The notes: generated from the sequence alone by a model not told the origin. Positions 53,311 to 62,939 are shown, counted from the first letter of the stretch. The stretch: 64,000 nucleotides of DNA from Rothia aerolata (GCF_014635585.1 NZ_BMDC01000004.1:62001-126000), one strand, 5' to 3'. Numbers and translations: made by a program.

Positions 53311-53319
53311 GGTCTTCTC

Positions 53320-54708
53320 CTAAGCAGCTTCCGGGTAGAGCTTGTTACGGTAATTAATGTAATTACGATAAATTGAAGGCCGCTTTTCAGCAGAAACCTT
53401 AATCATTTCGGGTTGTTTCCATACCGGAGGTGTAACCTCGCCGGAAAGCGCCCAGGCTGCTTGACGGGCCGCACCAATAGCCACGAACTCTGCGGGTTCC
53501 GGCACGTAAATATCGATACCGAGTACCTGCGCCAGCACCTCACGGAATGCCTTGGACTTAGCACCGCCCCCAATCAGAATAATGCGATCAGGCTCAGCAC
53601 CGCGCTGGGCAACAATGTTTTCTAGACCTTCACGCACAGAGCATGCCAGCCCCTCAACCATGGCACGCGCCAGGTCTTTACGCTCAAAACCAGCACCTAT
53701 ATTGCCCAGGTGAGCCTTAGCGTGGGGCAGGTTAGGGGTACGCTCCCCCGCTAGGTAGGGAAGGAACACTGCCCCCTTGGCGCCGGGCTCTGCAGAGAGA
53801 ACCATCTCCGCCAGCTCATCGTGGTCAACGCCCAGAGTAGCTGCGGCGAAATCCATGACGGGCGCACCGTTGAGGGTACAGGCCAGGGGCAGGTACTTGC
53901 CAGTGGCATCGGCAAAACCAGAAACATTGTTCTTGTAGTCGGCCGCAGCAACGTCGGAAAGCATCATCGCAACAGCGGAGGTACCCATGGAAACTACCGC
54001 ATCGCCGTCCTGCAAATCGAGACCGAGAGCGGCACCCATGTTATCACCGGTACCGGGAGCAATCAGCGCACCGGATTCGGTCTTGCCAACCACTTCGTTG
54101 GGCTCAGCCAACTTTGGCAGCTCAATCTTGTGGCCGATTGCCCACGCAGCAATGGAGGTTTCCCACTGACGCTTGGCGGTGTTGTAGTAGGAGGTGCCCG
54201 ATGCTTCACCGTGGTCGGTGTAGAGCTCGTCTGAAGCGTTGAGCTGCATGGTCAGGTAATCGTGGGGGAGGGCAACCTTGGCCGCCCGCGCCGCATTCTG
54301 AGGCTCGTTCTTGCGAACCCACAGCATCTTGGTGGCGGTGTAGGCGGCAAGGGGCACGCTGCCCACATGCTCAGCGGCTCGCTGAGGACCGCCGAGAAAG
54401 GCGGTCAGCTCGTCAGCTTCAGGAGCTGAACGGGTGTCATTCCACAGCAGAGCATCACGAACTACTTCGTTGTTTTCATCGAGCAGAACCATGCCGTGCT
54501 GCTGGCCGGCAATCGCCACAGCGTCTGCCTTCTCTAGCAGTCCCTCGGTAACCTCATTGAGAGCCTTGACCCAGTGGGCAGGGTCAACCTCGGTGCCACC
54601 GGGATGGGAGGCACGCTTTTCCTCAACGATTTCGCCGGTTTCAGCGTTAACCAGCAGGGCTTTACACGACTGGGTGGAGGAATCGATACCCAGAACAAAC
54701 TGTGCCAT
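53320..54708 (-). CDS. xylB: Xylulokinase
   Basis: A 462-residue FGGY kinase. LGIDSSTQSCKALLV, AIAGQQHGMVLLD, LLWNDTRS and the C-terminal IILIGGGAKSKAFREVLAQV identify it as XylB. It phosphorylates D-xylulose to xylulose-5-phosphate. It begins one base after the polyol dehydrogenase stop and is followed by the SDR gene. No xylose isomerase is nearby, so its xylulose most likely comes from arabinitol or xylitol through the dehydrogenases of this operon. Confidence 0.94.
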   Translation of the reverse strand: MAQFVLGIDSSTQSCKALLVNAETGEIVEEKRASHPGGTEVDPAHWVKALNEVTEGLLEKADAVAIAGQQHGMVLLDENNEVVRDALLWNDTRSAPEADELTAFLGGPQRAAEHVGSVPLAAYTATKMLWVRKNEPQNAARAAKVALPHDYLTMQLNASDELYTDHGEASGTSYYNTAKRQWETSIAAWAIGHKIELPKLAEPNEVVGKTESGALIAPGTGDNMGAALGLDLQDGDAVVSMGTSAVAMMLSDVAAADYKNNVSGFADATGKYLPLACTLNGAPVMDFAAATLGVDHDELAEMVLSAEPGAKGAVFLPYLAGERTPNLPHAKAHLGNIGAGFERKDLARAMVEGLACSVREGLENIVAQRGAEPDRIILIGGGAKSKAFREVLAQVLGIDIYVPEPAEFVAIGAARQAAWALSGEVTPPVWKQPEMIKVSAEKRPSIYRNYINYRNKLYPEAA

Positions 54709-54709
54709 T

Positions 54710-56212
54710 TTACTTACCCAGAATCTTCTCGAGGGTCTTGATGCTACCTATTTCGTGCAGGGAGCGCAGTACCTCAAGGTAGGGGGTGGTGAAGCGTTCG
54801 TCATTGACGACGTCGCCAAAGAAGTCCTTATCGCGCAGGAAGGCGAGTTCGTCGTCACCAAGCTGAGCCTGGGCTGCGGCACGAACCTTTTTTTCTGTAT
54901 TATCGACGATGTTGATAGGCTCACCCTTTTCGTCGGTGCCCTCCGCGTAGCGTGCCCAGGAGGCAACAATCGCTGCAGAGAGCTCTACCTTGCCGCCGTC
55001 TTTGAGGTTGTCGAAGACAACGGGCATGAGCCACTTGGGGATGCGGTCTGATGACTCTGCACAGAGGCGGGGCACGGTGTCCTTGATAGCTTCGTTGGTG
55101 AAGCGCTCGATTAGGGTCTTGGCGTAGGCGTCTACGTCAGTGTCTGGTAGAGCATCGAGGGTGGGCATTGCTTCTTCACGCATGTAGCGTAGCAGCAGTT
55201 CTTCGATGAGGGGGTTGTTTACGGCGTCATCTACGTAGTGGTAGCCTGCCAAGTGGCCGAAGTAGCACAGGCCCTGGTGGGAGGAGTTGAGCATACGCAG
55301 CTTAAGCTTTTCGTAAGGCTCAACGTCGGAAACTACCTGCACGCCAACCTTTTCGTAGGCGGGGCGTACACCATCTACGAAGTTGTCTTCCAAAACCCAC
55401 TGAATGAAGTCTTCGGTAACCACGGGCCAACCGTCCTCGTAGCCGAACTTTTCAGCAACGTAGGCACGGTCATCATCGGTGGTTGCCGGGGTAATGCGGT
55501 CAACCATGGAATTGGGGAAGGGAACGTTCTCTTCAATCCAGCTTGCAAGTTCGGGGTCAAGCGCACGGGCATGGGCGGTGAACATCTTTGAGGCCAGGTG
55601 GCCGTTTGCCTGAATGTTGTCACAGCTCATCACGGTGAAGGGCTTGATGCCGCGATCACGACGCAGTTTCAGTGCGGCAACCACCAGGCCGAAGGTGGTG
55701 CGGGGGTTCTCAGGATCCTTGAGATCCTCAGCAACGGCGGGGGTGGACAGGTCGTATTCGTGGGTGACCTGATTGAAGTTGTAGCCGCCTTCGGTTACGG
55801 TCAGGGAAACAATCTTGATGTTTTCCTGGGCTAGGTATTCCACGGCGCCTGCGGGATCTTCGGGGGTCCATACGTAGTCCACAATAGAGCCGATAACTCG
55901 CACGTCCTCATTGCCCTGGGGGTCGCGGGCGGTGAGGGTGTAGAGGTAGTCCTGTTCTTTCAGGATGTCGCGCATACGCTGATCGCCTGGTAGCACACCC
56001 ATACCCGCGATAGCGAAGTCGGTTTCGCCCTTGTTTAGCAGTTCATCCAGGTACATGGCCTGGTGAGCGCGGTGGAAGCCACCCACACCAAAGTGCACGA
56101 TGGAGGGCTTGAGGTTGGAGCGATCGTAGGTCGGAATAGAGAAGGTGGAGCCTTCGGGAAGCTTGACCGAAGCCTTGATGTCCTCAAGGTTTACCTGGCT
56201 GAGCTTAGTCAT
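54710..56212 (-). CDS. Mannitol dehydrogenase-family protein (mannitol/D-arabinitol dehydrogenase)
   Basis: A 500-residue long-chain polyol dehydrogenase. IVHFGVGGFHRAHQA is the NAD motif with the family histidine, the central TEGGYNFNQ and CDNIQANG blocks are typical, and the catalytic Lys-x4-Asn-x2-His is KLRMLNSSHQ. The family oxidises mannitol to fructose or D-arabinitol to D-xylulose. Because a xylulokinase gene starts one base downstream and no fructokinase is present, D-arabinitol 4-dehydrogenase is the more likely role. It lies 46 bases after the RpiB-like gene. Confidence 0.92.
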   Translation of the reverse strand: MTKLSQVNLEDIKASVKLPEGSTFSIPTYDRSNLKPSIVHFGVGGFHRAHQAMYLDELLNKGETDFAIAGMGVLPGDQRMRDILKEQDYLYTLTARDPQGNEDVRVIGSIVDYVWTPEDPAGAVEYLAQENIKIVSLTVTEGGYNFNQVTHEYDLSTPAVAEDLKDPENPRTTFGLVVAALKLRRDRGIKPFTVMSCDNIQANGHLASKMFTAHARALDPELASWIEENVPFPNSMVDRITPATTDDDRAYVAEKFGYEDGWPVVTEDFIQWVLEDNFVDGVRPAYEKVGVQVVSDVEPYEKLKLRMLNSSHQGLCYFGHLAGYHYVDDAVNNPLIEELLLRYMREEAMPTLDALPDTDVDAYAKTLIERFTNEAIKDTVPRLCAESSDRIPKWLMPVVFDNLKDGGKVELSAAIVASWARYAEGTDEKGEPINIVDNTEKKVRAAAQAQLGDDELAFLRDKDFFGDVVNDERFTTPYLEVLRSLHEIGSIKTLEKILGK

Positions 56213-56257
56213 GGTGGGTTCCTTTCAGGAAAAAATTTCGTGAGAAATAGAGTGTGC

Positions 56258-56719
56258 TTAGCAGCCTTCGTAGTCGGTCAGAACTTTGACCTTGTCTGCT
56301 GAAGCGCTGGCTTCGTCGAAGGTGTAGCCAATCCATTCCTTGGCCAGGCGCAGTGCAAGGTGCTTGCCAATCACACGTTCACCCATACAGAGAATCTGGG
56401 CGTTGTTGGAGAGAACGGAACGCTCTACGGAGAAGGAATCGTGGGCGGTCACAGCGCGGATTCCCTTGACCTTGTTGGCGGAGATTGCCACACCCAGGCC
56501 GGTGCCACAGATGAGGATGGCGCGGTCTGCCTCGCCTGCCGCAATCTTCTCAGCGGCCGCGATAGCAACCGAGGGGTAGGGAGTATGCTCTTCTGCACCA
56601 ACACCTACATCAAGTACCGATGCCACGCGCTCGTCAGCTTCAAGCTGTTCCTTGATAGCGGTCTTGTAAGTCAGGCCGGCATCGTCACAGCCAACAATCA
56701 AACGAAGTCCTTCTGCCAC
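56258..56719 (-). CDS. RpiB/LacAB-family sugar-phosphate isomerase (D-erythrulose-4-phosphate isomerase-like)
   Basis: A 153-residue RpiB-family isomerase. [20 protein letters not shown] contains the active cysteine (Cys71), and [17 protein letters not shown] is the second family block. The usual N-terminal GSDHAG reads GCDDAG here, as in relatives outside true ribose-5-phosphate isomerase. In tetritol pathways such isomerases turn erythrulose-4-phosphate into erythrose-4-phosphate. It follows the DhaK-type kinase gene by 29 bases, matching that pathway. Ribose- or galactose-6-phosphate isomerase are alternatives. Confidence 0.88.
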   Translation of the reverse strand: MAEGLRLIVGCDDAGLTYKTAIKEQLEADERVASVLDVGVGAEEHTPYPSVAIAAAEKIAAGEADRAILICGTGLGVAISANKVKGIRAVTAHDSFSVERSVLSNNAQILCMGERVIGKHLALRLAKEWIGYTFDEASASADKVKVLTDYEGC

Positions 56720-56748
56720 GGTGAATCCTTTCGTGAATTTTCTAAAAC

Positions 56749-58443
56749 TTAGGAAAAGTAGGTGCCCAGCTGGGTCAGAATCATGCCCATGGAGGTTGCA
56801 CCAGGGTCGGGGTGGCCCACTGACTTCTCAGCGAGCGGGCGAGCACGACCCTTCTTGGGGCTCAGCACCGCGGTATCTTCTGCCTTTTGGACGGCAATCT
56901 GTGCGGCTTCCTGCCAAGCAGTGGGGAGATTAGAGTTTGAGTTGCCCAGGGCTTCAGTGAAGGGAAGCAGAGAGTCAAGCAGAGTCTTGTCACCGATTTG
57001 AGCTCCGCCCAGGGTCACCATGGAGTCAGCGAACGCCGCCACAGCCTCAGCCGCCTTTTCGGGAGCAAAGCTCTCAGCGGCGTCGTCTAGAGTATTAGCC
57101 GCCGTTTCGAGAGAAGCGCCCCAGAGCACGCCAGAGGTACCACCTGCCATCATGGCCCAGGCGCGTCCACCGAGCTTGAGCAGCTGGGAGGGACCGGCGG
57201 TTTCGGGAGCATTATCAATGGCTTCCTGCGCTGCCTCTGTACCGCGCACCATGCCGCGGCCATGGTCGCCATCACCAGCAAAGGCATCGATCTCGCCCAG
57301 GTACTGCTCTTTCTCACGCATGAGCTCAGCAATATCTGCAGCAGCCTTGCGTACCTGAGTAGCAAGCGCTGTTGCGGCGGCAGATGCCTCAACCTGGTCA
57401 TCTTCAGAAATGGTTGCAACCTTAGCGGTGTAGGTCTTTTCGATGGAGTCTAAAGGCTTGGGATCCTTGCGGTAGGCGCAAGCGTAAGCGGGAGCTGTCC
57501 AGGCTTCTTCGAGCTCGTCGTCCAGCCAGAGAACGGTCAGCGAAACGCCGCCCATGTCCAGGGATGTCACCAGCTCGCCCACCTCGGGGTCTACGATTTC
57601 GTAACCGGCCTCGCGTAGCTTGGGAGCAATGGTTCGATAAAGCAAGAAGAGTTCTTCGTATTTGGTGGTACCCAAACCGTTCACAATCACACCAATACGG
57701 GAGCCAGGGTTCTCGGGAACATCGGCCAGCACTGCTTTGGTCAGCATGGTGCCCAGCTCTTCTGCTGAAGTGCGTTTCTCATCGCGGATACCGGGCTCAC
57801 CGTGGATACCCAGGCCTACACCCATCTGACCTTCAGCCACGGTAAACAGTGGCACGTCAGCACCGGGCATGGTACAACCGGAGAAAGCCACACCTAGAGT
57901 GCGGGTGCGCTCGTTGGCCAGGTTACCGATGCGCTCTACCTCGTCAATGGACTTACCAGCAGCAGCCGCTGCACCCATTGCCTTGAACACAGTGAAGTCA
58001 CCGGCAATACCGCGGCGCTTCTCAAACTCGGGAGCTGAGGCAATATCGTCTTTGACCACCACAATGCGGGTATCAATACCCTCATTGTTGAGCATCTTGG
58101 CCGCGATACCAAAGTTGATGATGTCACCCTGGTAGTTACCAAAAGTCAGAATTACGCCCTTACCCTGGTCTGCCGCCTTAGCTACCGAGTACACGTGGGC
58201 AGCAGAGGGTGAGGTAAAGATATTGCCCACCACAGCACCGGCTGCAAAACCGGGGCCCACCAGGCCGGCGAAAGCCGGGTAGTGGCCAGAACCGCCACCC
58301 ACAATCACAGCAACCTGAGGCTCCTTAGGCGGCAGTGAAATAACGCCGCCGGGCACACCCACCAATCGATCCGAATAGAGATCCAAGAAACCTTCCAGCT
58401 GGTCATCTGAAAATTCTGCCGGATCGTTGAAAATCTTAGTCAT
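56749..58443 (-). CDS. DhaK-DhaL fusion kinase, erythrulose/dihydroxyacetone kinase family
   Basis: A 564-residue ATP-dependent kinase with DhaK (about 1-330) and DhaL (about 355-560) in one chain. GGGSGHYP (49-56) and the substrate-linking histidine in GLGIHGEPG (His214) mark DhaK; DGDHGRGM (391-398) is the Mg-ATP motif of DhaL. Single-chain enzymes use ATP rather than the PTS. In tetritol operons such kinases phosphorylate L- or D-erythrulose; dihydroxyacetone is the classical substrate. It lies between the erythritol dehydrogenase and RpiB-like genes, supporting the erythrulose role. Confidence 0.9.
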   Translation of the reverse strand: MTKIFNDPAEFSDDQLEGFLDLYSDRLVGVPGGVISLPPKEPQVAVIVGGGSGHYPAFAGLVGPGFAAGAVVGNIFTSPSAAHVYSVAKAADQGKGVILTFGNYQGDIINFGIAAKMLNNEGIDTRIVVVKDDIASAPEFEKRRGIAGDFTVFKAMGAAAAAGKSIDEVERIGNLANERTRTLGVAFSGCTMPGADVPLFTVAEGQMGVGLGIHGEPGIRDEKRTSAEELGTMLTKAVLADVPENPGSRIGVIVNGLGTTKYEELFLLYRTIAPKLREAGYEIVDPEVGELVTSLDMGGVSLTVLWLDDELEEAWTAPAYACAYRKDPKPLDSIEKTYTAKVATISEDDQVEASAAATALATQVRKAAADIAELMREKEQYLGEIDAFAGDGDHGRGMVRGTEAAQEAIDNAPETAGPSQLLKLGGRAWAMMAGGTSGVLWGASLETAANTLDDAAESFAPEKAAEAVAAFADSMVTLGGAQIGDKTLLDSLLPFTEALGNSNSNLPTAWQEAAQIAVQKAEDTAVLSPKKGRARPLAEKSVGHPDPGATSMGMILTQLGTYFS

Positions 58444-58478
58444 GGTGGATGTGCCCTTTCTGCGGTGGTTTTCTTTGA

Positions 58479-59615
58479 CTATTTAGCCAGCTGGTTGACT
58501 GCCTCGGTCAGTCCGGGAACAATGCTGCACTTGATGGAATCGCCCTGGGAGTCAGCCACGGTATCCAGGCCATTCTGGAACTGATCCAGCGGGAACTGGT
58601 GGGTGCAGATTTCGTCCAGAGGCAGAATGCCAGACTCAATAATCTTGACGGCGGTGGGCCAGGTGTGGGGGCCCAGGTGAGCACCGAAAACGTTCAGTTC
58701 TTTATCGTCAGAGATTATCGACCAGTCAACGGTTACATCGGAGCCAAAGACAGAGTACTCAACGTAGGTGCCGAGCTTACGCAGCAGGTTCAAGCCCTGG
58801 GGAACCGCCGAGGGGTGGCCGGTGCACTCAATGTAAACATCTGCGCCGTAGCCATCGGTCATATCCTTGATCTTCTGAACTGCATCTTCGCTCTTGATGT
58901 TGATAACCTCATCGGCGCCCAGCTTCTTAGCCAGAGCCAGCTTGTCATCAGACATATCCAAGGTAATAACCTTCAGGGGGTTCTTCTGGCGAACACCAAT
59001 CAGCGCGGAGAGGCCGATGGGGCCGGCACCCGCGATCACCACGACGTCCTCAAACTTAATGTTGGCGCGCTCAACAGCGTGCAGTGCGCAGGAAAGGGGC
59101 TCTGCGAATGCGGCGTGCTGGGGAGCAACATCCTTAGAAATTTTGTGCACTCGAGCCAGAGAGGGAACCAGCATGTACTCTGCCATGCCGCCATCCCAAG
59201 CCTTAAAGCCGAACATATCGTGGGGGCCGCACATCCAGTACTCACCGCGAATGCAGTAACGGCACTTACCGCAGGGAGCAATCTGCTCAATCACAATGCG
59301 ATCGCCAACAGCCAGCTGGTAGGGCTTGCCCTCGCTGTGAGCGGCCAGAGTCTCATCACTTGCAGTCACAATGGTGCCCGCAATTTCGTGACCGGCAATG
59401 CGATCATTCTCAGCCCACTGGGGGCGGTTCTCATCGCCCCAGAACTTAGGAGCACCGTGGTAGCACTTCAGGTCAGAAGCACAGATGCCCACAGCATCAA
59501 TCTTGATAATCATGTCAGTCTCGCCGGGAGTGGGAACAGGCACGGTTTCAAGAACATAGTTCTCGGGACCCTTCACAACAACGGCTTTCATTTCAGTGGG
59601 CAATGAGGTAGTCAT
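58479..59615 (-). CDS. eltD: Erythritol/L-threitol dehydrogenase-like zinc dehydrogenase
   Basis: A 378-residue medium-chain dehydrogenase. Catalytic zinc ligands are GICASDLKCYHG (Cys45) and AGHE (His76, Glu77); structural zinc cysteines are Cys115, 118, 121 and 129 (CGKCRYCIRGEYWMC); VIAGAGPIGLSALIG binds NAD. Sequence style (GAPKFWGDENRPQWAENDRIAGHE, split here only for display) agrees with EltD, which oxidises erythritol or L-threitol to L-erythrulose. The ATG at 59615 follows AGGAG; a GTG at 59621 overlaps that site. It is the first gene of the six-gene polyol operon and divergent from the SorC regulator. Confidence 0.87.
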   Translation of the reverse strand: MTTSLPTEMKAVVVKGPENYVLETVPVPTPGETDMIIKIDAVGICASDLKCYHGAPKFWGDENRPQWAENDRIAGHEIAGTIVTASDETLAAHSEGKPYQLAVGDRIVIEQIAPCGKCRYCIRGEYWMCGPHDMFGFKAWDGGMAEYMLVPSLARVHKISKDVAPQHAAFAEPLSCALHAVERANIKFEDVVVIAGAGPIGLSALIGVRQKNPLKVITLDMSDDKLALAKKLGADEVINIKSEDAVQKIKDMTDGYGADVYIECTGHPSAVPQGLNLLRKLGTYVEYSVFGSDVTVDWSIISDDKELNVFGAHLGPHTWPTAVKIIESGILPLDEICTHQFPLDQFQNGLDTVADSQGDSIKCSIVPGLTEAVNQLAK

Positions 59616-59667
59616 GGACACTCCTATGTATCAATGTCTGATGTCCCTATAATTCTCAGCCACCTTA

Positions 59668-59692
59668 GAACATATGTCAAGCACAAATGTTC
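59668..59692. promoter_or_regulatory. SorC-type operator in the eltD/SorC divergent region
   Basis: GAACAT (59668-59673) and ATGTTC (59687-59692) form an inverted repeat with a 13-bp spacer. The right half, GCACAAATGTTC (59681-59692), recurs as GCACAAGTGTTC at 62332-62343 before the polyol permease gene. Confidence 0.6.
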
Positions 59693-59759
59693 ACATATGA
59701 TTTTCCGGATAGGATTATCCTTAAATAAAAGACTCATACGCTAGAAAAGTATTTACTCA

Positions 59760-60716
59760 ATGCCCTCAACGAAAGACCTCTACGATCCCGAGTATCTCTA
59801 TGCCGCCGCTCGTCTCTACTACGAGGAAAATCAGGGTCAGTCCGAAATAGCCACCCAGCTCAAAGTTTCCCGCCCCACCGTCTCACGAATGCTCTCACAG
59901 GCTCGTGAAGCCGGAATTGTGCAGATTAAAGTTATTCATCCCAGCGCAGGCGCCTCAAGCAAACTAGCTTCCCGACTTGCCGAGGCCCTGGGGCTAGATC
60001 GATGCTATATCGCCCCAGGCCTTCAAACCGCCAACAGCGATGGCAAGCTCGGAGCAGGACTTGAACCCGTAGTATCTCAAGCTATTACCGACATGAATCT
60101 CGAAGTCGGTGATGGGCTTGTCATTTCTTCTGGTCTTGCCATGTATAACGTTTCTCGTATGAAGCTCCCCCAGCTACGCGGCGTAGTAGTTTCTCCTGCC
60201 GTAGGCGGTCTTGCCGAACCCGAAGCCTGGTTCCAGACCTCCGAAATCGCCAGGGCTTTGGCACAAAATACCGGAAGCACCTACGTTCCCCTATTTGCCG
60301 GCGTAATGCCCTCAGGACCTCTCTTTGATGCGCTACAGGACGACATCTCCTACCAACAAATCAAACACCTCTGGGCTACCGCTACCGGCATACTTGTAGG
60401 AATTGGCTCTCGAACCTCCGGGCGAACTTCCATTGCCTCGGCAATTCCCAAACAGTCTCTACACAGCGCAGAGTGCGATATCTGTCTGCATTTCTTTAAT
60501 GAGGACGGCTCAGAGATTAGCTTCCCAGGTGATGATCGCACCATCCGCATCCCCATGGAATATCTACATCAGGCTCCACACGTTATTGCTGTTGCCGTAG
60601 GTAATGAGAAAGTGAAACCAATCATCACCGCAGCCAAAACCGGTGTACTCAACGGACTCGTTACCGACGAACGCACCGCTACTGCAGTTTTGGCTCGGTT
60701 AGAGAATCAGCTCTAA
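59760..60716 (+). CDS. SorC-family regulator of the polyol operon
   Basis: A 318-residue SorC/DeoR-type sugar-binding regulator. The helix-turn-helix is at residues about 17-45 (YYEENQGQSEIATQLKVSRP then TVSRMLSQA), and the large C-terminal domain (about 60-315) contains GLVISSGLAMYNV, VSPAVGGLAEPE and GIGSRTSGR, expected for a phosphosugar-sensing fold. It is divergent from the eltD operon with an inverted repeat in between, and the polyol permease promoter shares half of that site. It is probably the regulator of the whole polyol module, comparable in place to EryD. Confidence 0.9.
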   Translation: MPSTKDLYDPEYLYAAARLYYEENQGQSEIATQLKVSRPTVSRMLSQAREAGIVQIKVIHPSAGASSKLASRLAEALGLDRCYIAPGLQTANSDGKLGAGLEPVVSQAITDMNLEVGDGLVISSGLAMYNVSRMKLPQLRGVVVSPAVGGLAEPEAWFQTSEIARALAQNTGSTYVPLFAGVMPSGPLFDALQDDISYQQIKHLWATATGILVGIGSRTSGRTSIASAIPKQSLHSAECDICLHFFNEDGSEISFPGDDRTIRIPMEYLHQAPHVIAVAVGNEKVKPIITAAKTGVLNGLVTDERTATAVLARLENQL

Positions 60717-60718
60717 GA

Positions 60719-60775
60719 GCTGAGGGTCCACTTTCAACCGTTTTTACCTCAAGCGGTTGAAAGTGAACCCTCAGC
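60719..60775. terminator. Terminator between SorC regulator and polyol permease genes
   Basis: 22-base arms (60719-60740 with 60754-60775) with a single mismatch, 13-nt loop, between two convergent genes. It begins directly after the SorC stop. Confidence 0.82.
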
Positions 60776-60800
60776 ATAGAGAGAAGTTACAGACTTTAGA

Positions 60801-62201
60801 TTACTGTTCCTTGATATTTACTCGACGCTCATTTGCAGCCTGGATAGCCAGAGCAGCAGTATCAGCATCGCGAACCTGCTGACGTTTAACCGGGTCATCC
60901 TGATCGGTACGCAAATTACCCACCATTACAAACGCACAACCGTAGAGAGCCACGAAGGTCCAGATCACTGCAGACTTCTGGGCGAAAGGCTCCCAGCCCA
61001 TAGCACCGGTAATGGAAAGAACAATAGACACTACCGAAGTACCCAGGAAGGCGGCACCACCAGCAGCAGTGGTGTACATAGCCATTGCCGCGCCGCGATG
61101 GTCAGGAGCATTAGCCGGCATAATCGCCCCCATCGGCACGAACCCTGCCAGACAAATACCGAAGGTAACACCTGCAATAACAGAGACAATATAGCCCCAG
61201 GTGGAGCCAGCAGGAACCATATGGGGAACATACCACCACAGCAGCAGACCACAAGCCGAAGCAAAAACACCGAACCAGCGAACGGTGTTGACCCAACCAA
61301 TGCGGTCGCCCACGTTCCCGAAGAAAGCATTGAAGAGAATGTTGCCCGCGAAGATAAAGGTGGTCATCAGCAACCAGCGGGACTGACCCCAACCCAGCTC
61401 ATCAGCAATAACAACAGGCAGAATCACGAACATACCGAACTGAGGCGCAGTGTTAATCAGGCGAATCAAGAAGCCCTGCATTACTTTGCGGTTTGAGAAA
61501 AGTAGACGAACACCAGAGAAAAGAACCTGAGAGGTTGACTCATGGGCAGGAGCAATACGCTTAGTACCATTCTCAGCATGGCAACCAAGGAACACCATTA
61601 GCGCACCAACAATAACCAAAGCCAGGGCAACCCACATGGCACCGTGCTCACCGGCAGTTCCACCACCAAAAGCACCAATCGATGCAATAGCAACTAGTGA
61701 ACCGATAGTAGGCAAACCACCGGTGAACATAACGTAGAACCAGCCTACAGAGGTACCCTGCATAGACTTCAGAGCAGTGATATTAACCCATACCAGGAAA
61801 GAGAAGGAGAAAAGTGGGTAAGCAAAACCACGCAAGAAGTAGGTAACACCCACCAACCAGAAGTTACCCGTACCCAGCGAAAGCAAGAAGGCAAGCTGGA
61901 AAATAACCCAAAGGGCAAAGCCAATCATCATGACTTTTTTGGGGCCCATCAAATCAGAGAGAACACCAGAAAGGTAGCTGGCAATCAGTGCTGCGAGCGA
62001 GTAAGAAGTGATGATGAAGGAAACAGATGCTTCAGTACTTCCCAAGACCTCTACCAGATGCGGGGTAATGAAGTTTGCTTCAACACCCAGGCCAATCTGA
62101 AAAATAAGAAGCCCCAAGAAGCCCCACTTAAGGACTCCGGGAATACCAATACGGTCGAGGAACTTGCCCTCGATTTTAGGCTGAGACGCTGAATTGCTCA
62201 T
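60801..62201 (-). CDS. RbtT/DalT/CscB-type MFS polyol transporter
   Basis: A 466-residue, twelve-span MFS transporter. DRIGIPGVLKWGFLGLLIFQ at the N-terminus and GPKKVMMIGFALWV after span 2 fit the ribitol/arabinitol (RbtT/DalT) group. The ATG at 62201 follows AAAGGAGCG; the longer frame to 62264 has no such site. It should import pentitols or tetritols for the neighbouring operon; the shared GCACAARTGTTC element upstream links it to the SorC regulator. Exact polyol specificity is unknown. Confidence 0.87.
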   Translation of the reverse strand: MSNSASQPKIEGKFLDRIGIPGVLKWGFLGLLIFQIGLGVEANFITPHLVEVLGSTEASVSFIITSYSLAALIASYLSGVLSDLMGPKKVMMIGFALWVIFQLAFLLSLGTGNFWLVGVTYFLRGFAYPLFSFSFLVWVNITALKSMQGTSVGWFYVMFTGGLPTIGSLVAIASIGAFGGGTAGEHGAMWVALALVIVGALMVFLGCHAENGTKRIAPAHESTSQVLFSGVRLLFSNRKVMQGFLIRLINTAPQFGMFVILPVVIADELGWGQSRWLLMTTFIFAGNILFNAFFGNVGDRIGWVNTVRWFGVFASACGLLLWWYVPHMVPAGSTWGYIVSVIAGVTFGICLAGFVPMGAIMPANAPDHRGAAMAMYTTAAGGAAFLGTSVVSIVLSITGAMGWEPFAQKSAVIWTFVALYGCAFVMVGNLRTDQDDPVKRQQVRDADTAALAIQAANERRVNIKEQ

Positions 62202-62331
62202 TGCGCGCTCCTTTGACTGTGCGTGGCCCACCCTGCAACGACGGGCTAAGAATATAAGGGGCACTCAGCTTCACCGTTGAGGTAGATTTGCCCCTAAGTT
62301 CATACATTAGAATAAAAGGAAATTATGTTCT

Positions 62332-62343
62332 GCACAAGTGTTC
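62332..62343. promoter_or_regulatory. SorC-type half-site before the polyol permease
   Basis: GCACAAGTGTTC, one base different from the eltD promoter element, lies about 130 bp before the permease ATG. A further ATGTTC at 62325-62330 and GAACAT at 62359-62364 surround it. Confidence 0.5.
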
Positions 62344-62461
62344 TGAGCATTTGTTTATGAACATCGGTTCATCAATCTCTTCAAGGTGTACTTTTCGGCC
62401 AATAAAACCGCTCCCCCTATTGCCCCAAGCGCACCTCACCCCGCCAGGTAGAGTTAACCCC

Positions 62462-62935
62462 ATGTCTGAATCTGAAGAAATTGCCCGCATAGAGCACCAG
62501 CCCGCGCTGGTGGTGGCTGGGCTTCGCGAGACCGTTGATTCTGCCGCCGGAACCTCTGAGCTGTGGAAGAAGGTGGTTGATTCCATCAAGCTCGCCGGTG
62601 CTAGCCCCGAGCACGCCCAGCAGATAGCGATTGTTTTTGGCGCTAACGCTGAAAACAAGTTCGATTTTATGGCCGGCGTGGTGGTCGATTCCCGCGAGAG
62701 CGCTGAGAAGCTCAGCCTCAATGCGGCTGAGGTACCCGCGGGAGAGTACGCCATTGTGGACGTCGCCGGCCCTGCTCCTCTAGCTGCGGCAACCGGCATG
62801 GACTATCTGCTGGGTACCTTCTTGCCCCAGCGCGGACTACGCGCCGCCGGCCCCACCCTAGAGGTCTTTGGCCCCGGGAACACCAATGCTGAGGACTACA
62901 TGATGCAGGTGTGGATTCCGGTGCGTTCTCTTTAA
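62462..62935 (+). CDS. GyrI-like / AraC effector-binding-domain protein
   Basis: A 157-residue stand-alone effector-binding (GyrI-like) domain. The pattern of EIARIEHQPALVVAGLRETV, a central KFDFMAGVVVDS, PAGEYAIVDVAGP and the late PTLEVFGPGN matches SOUL/GyrI-fold proteins that bind small hydrophobic or drug-like molecules. There is no DNA-binding part. The frame is open back to 62288, but the ATG at 62462 gives the expected N-terminus; its ribosome site is poor. It is divergent from the polyol permease and not obviously connected to it. A specific function cannot be named. Confidence 0.72.
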   Translation: MSESEEIARIEHQPALVVAGLRETVDSAAGTSELWKKVVDSIKLAGASPEHAQQIAIVFGANAENKFDFMAGVVVDSRESAEKLSLNAAEVPAGEYAIVDVAGPAPLAAATGMDYLLGTFLPQRGLRAAGPTLEVFGPGNTNAEDYMMQVWIPVRSL

Positions 62936-62939
62936 AGGC

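Noticed and set aside
58599-59606. A 335-codon plus-strand open frame antisense to eltD
   Set aside because: It is the mirror of a well-conserved zinc dehydrogenase with all zinc ligands; its own translation shows no domain, and such long shadows are expected opposite GC-biased codons.
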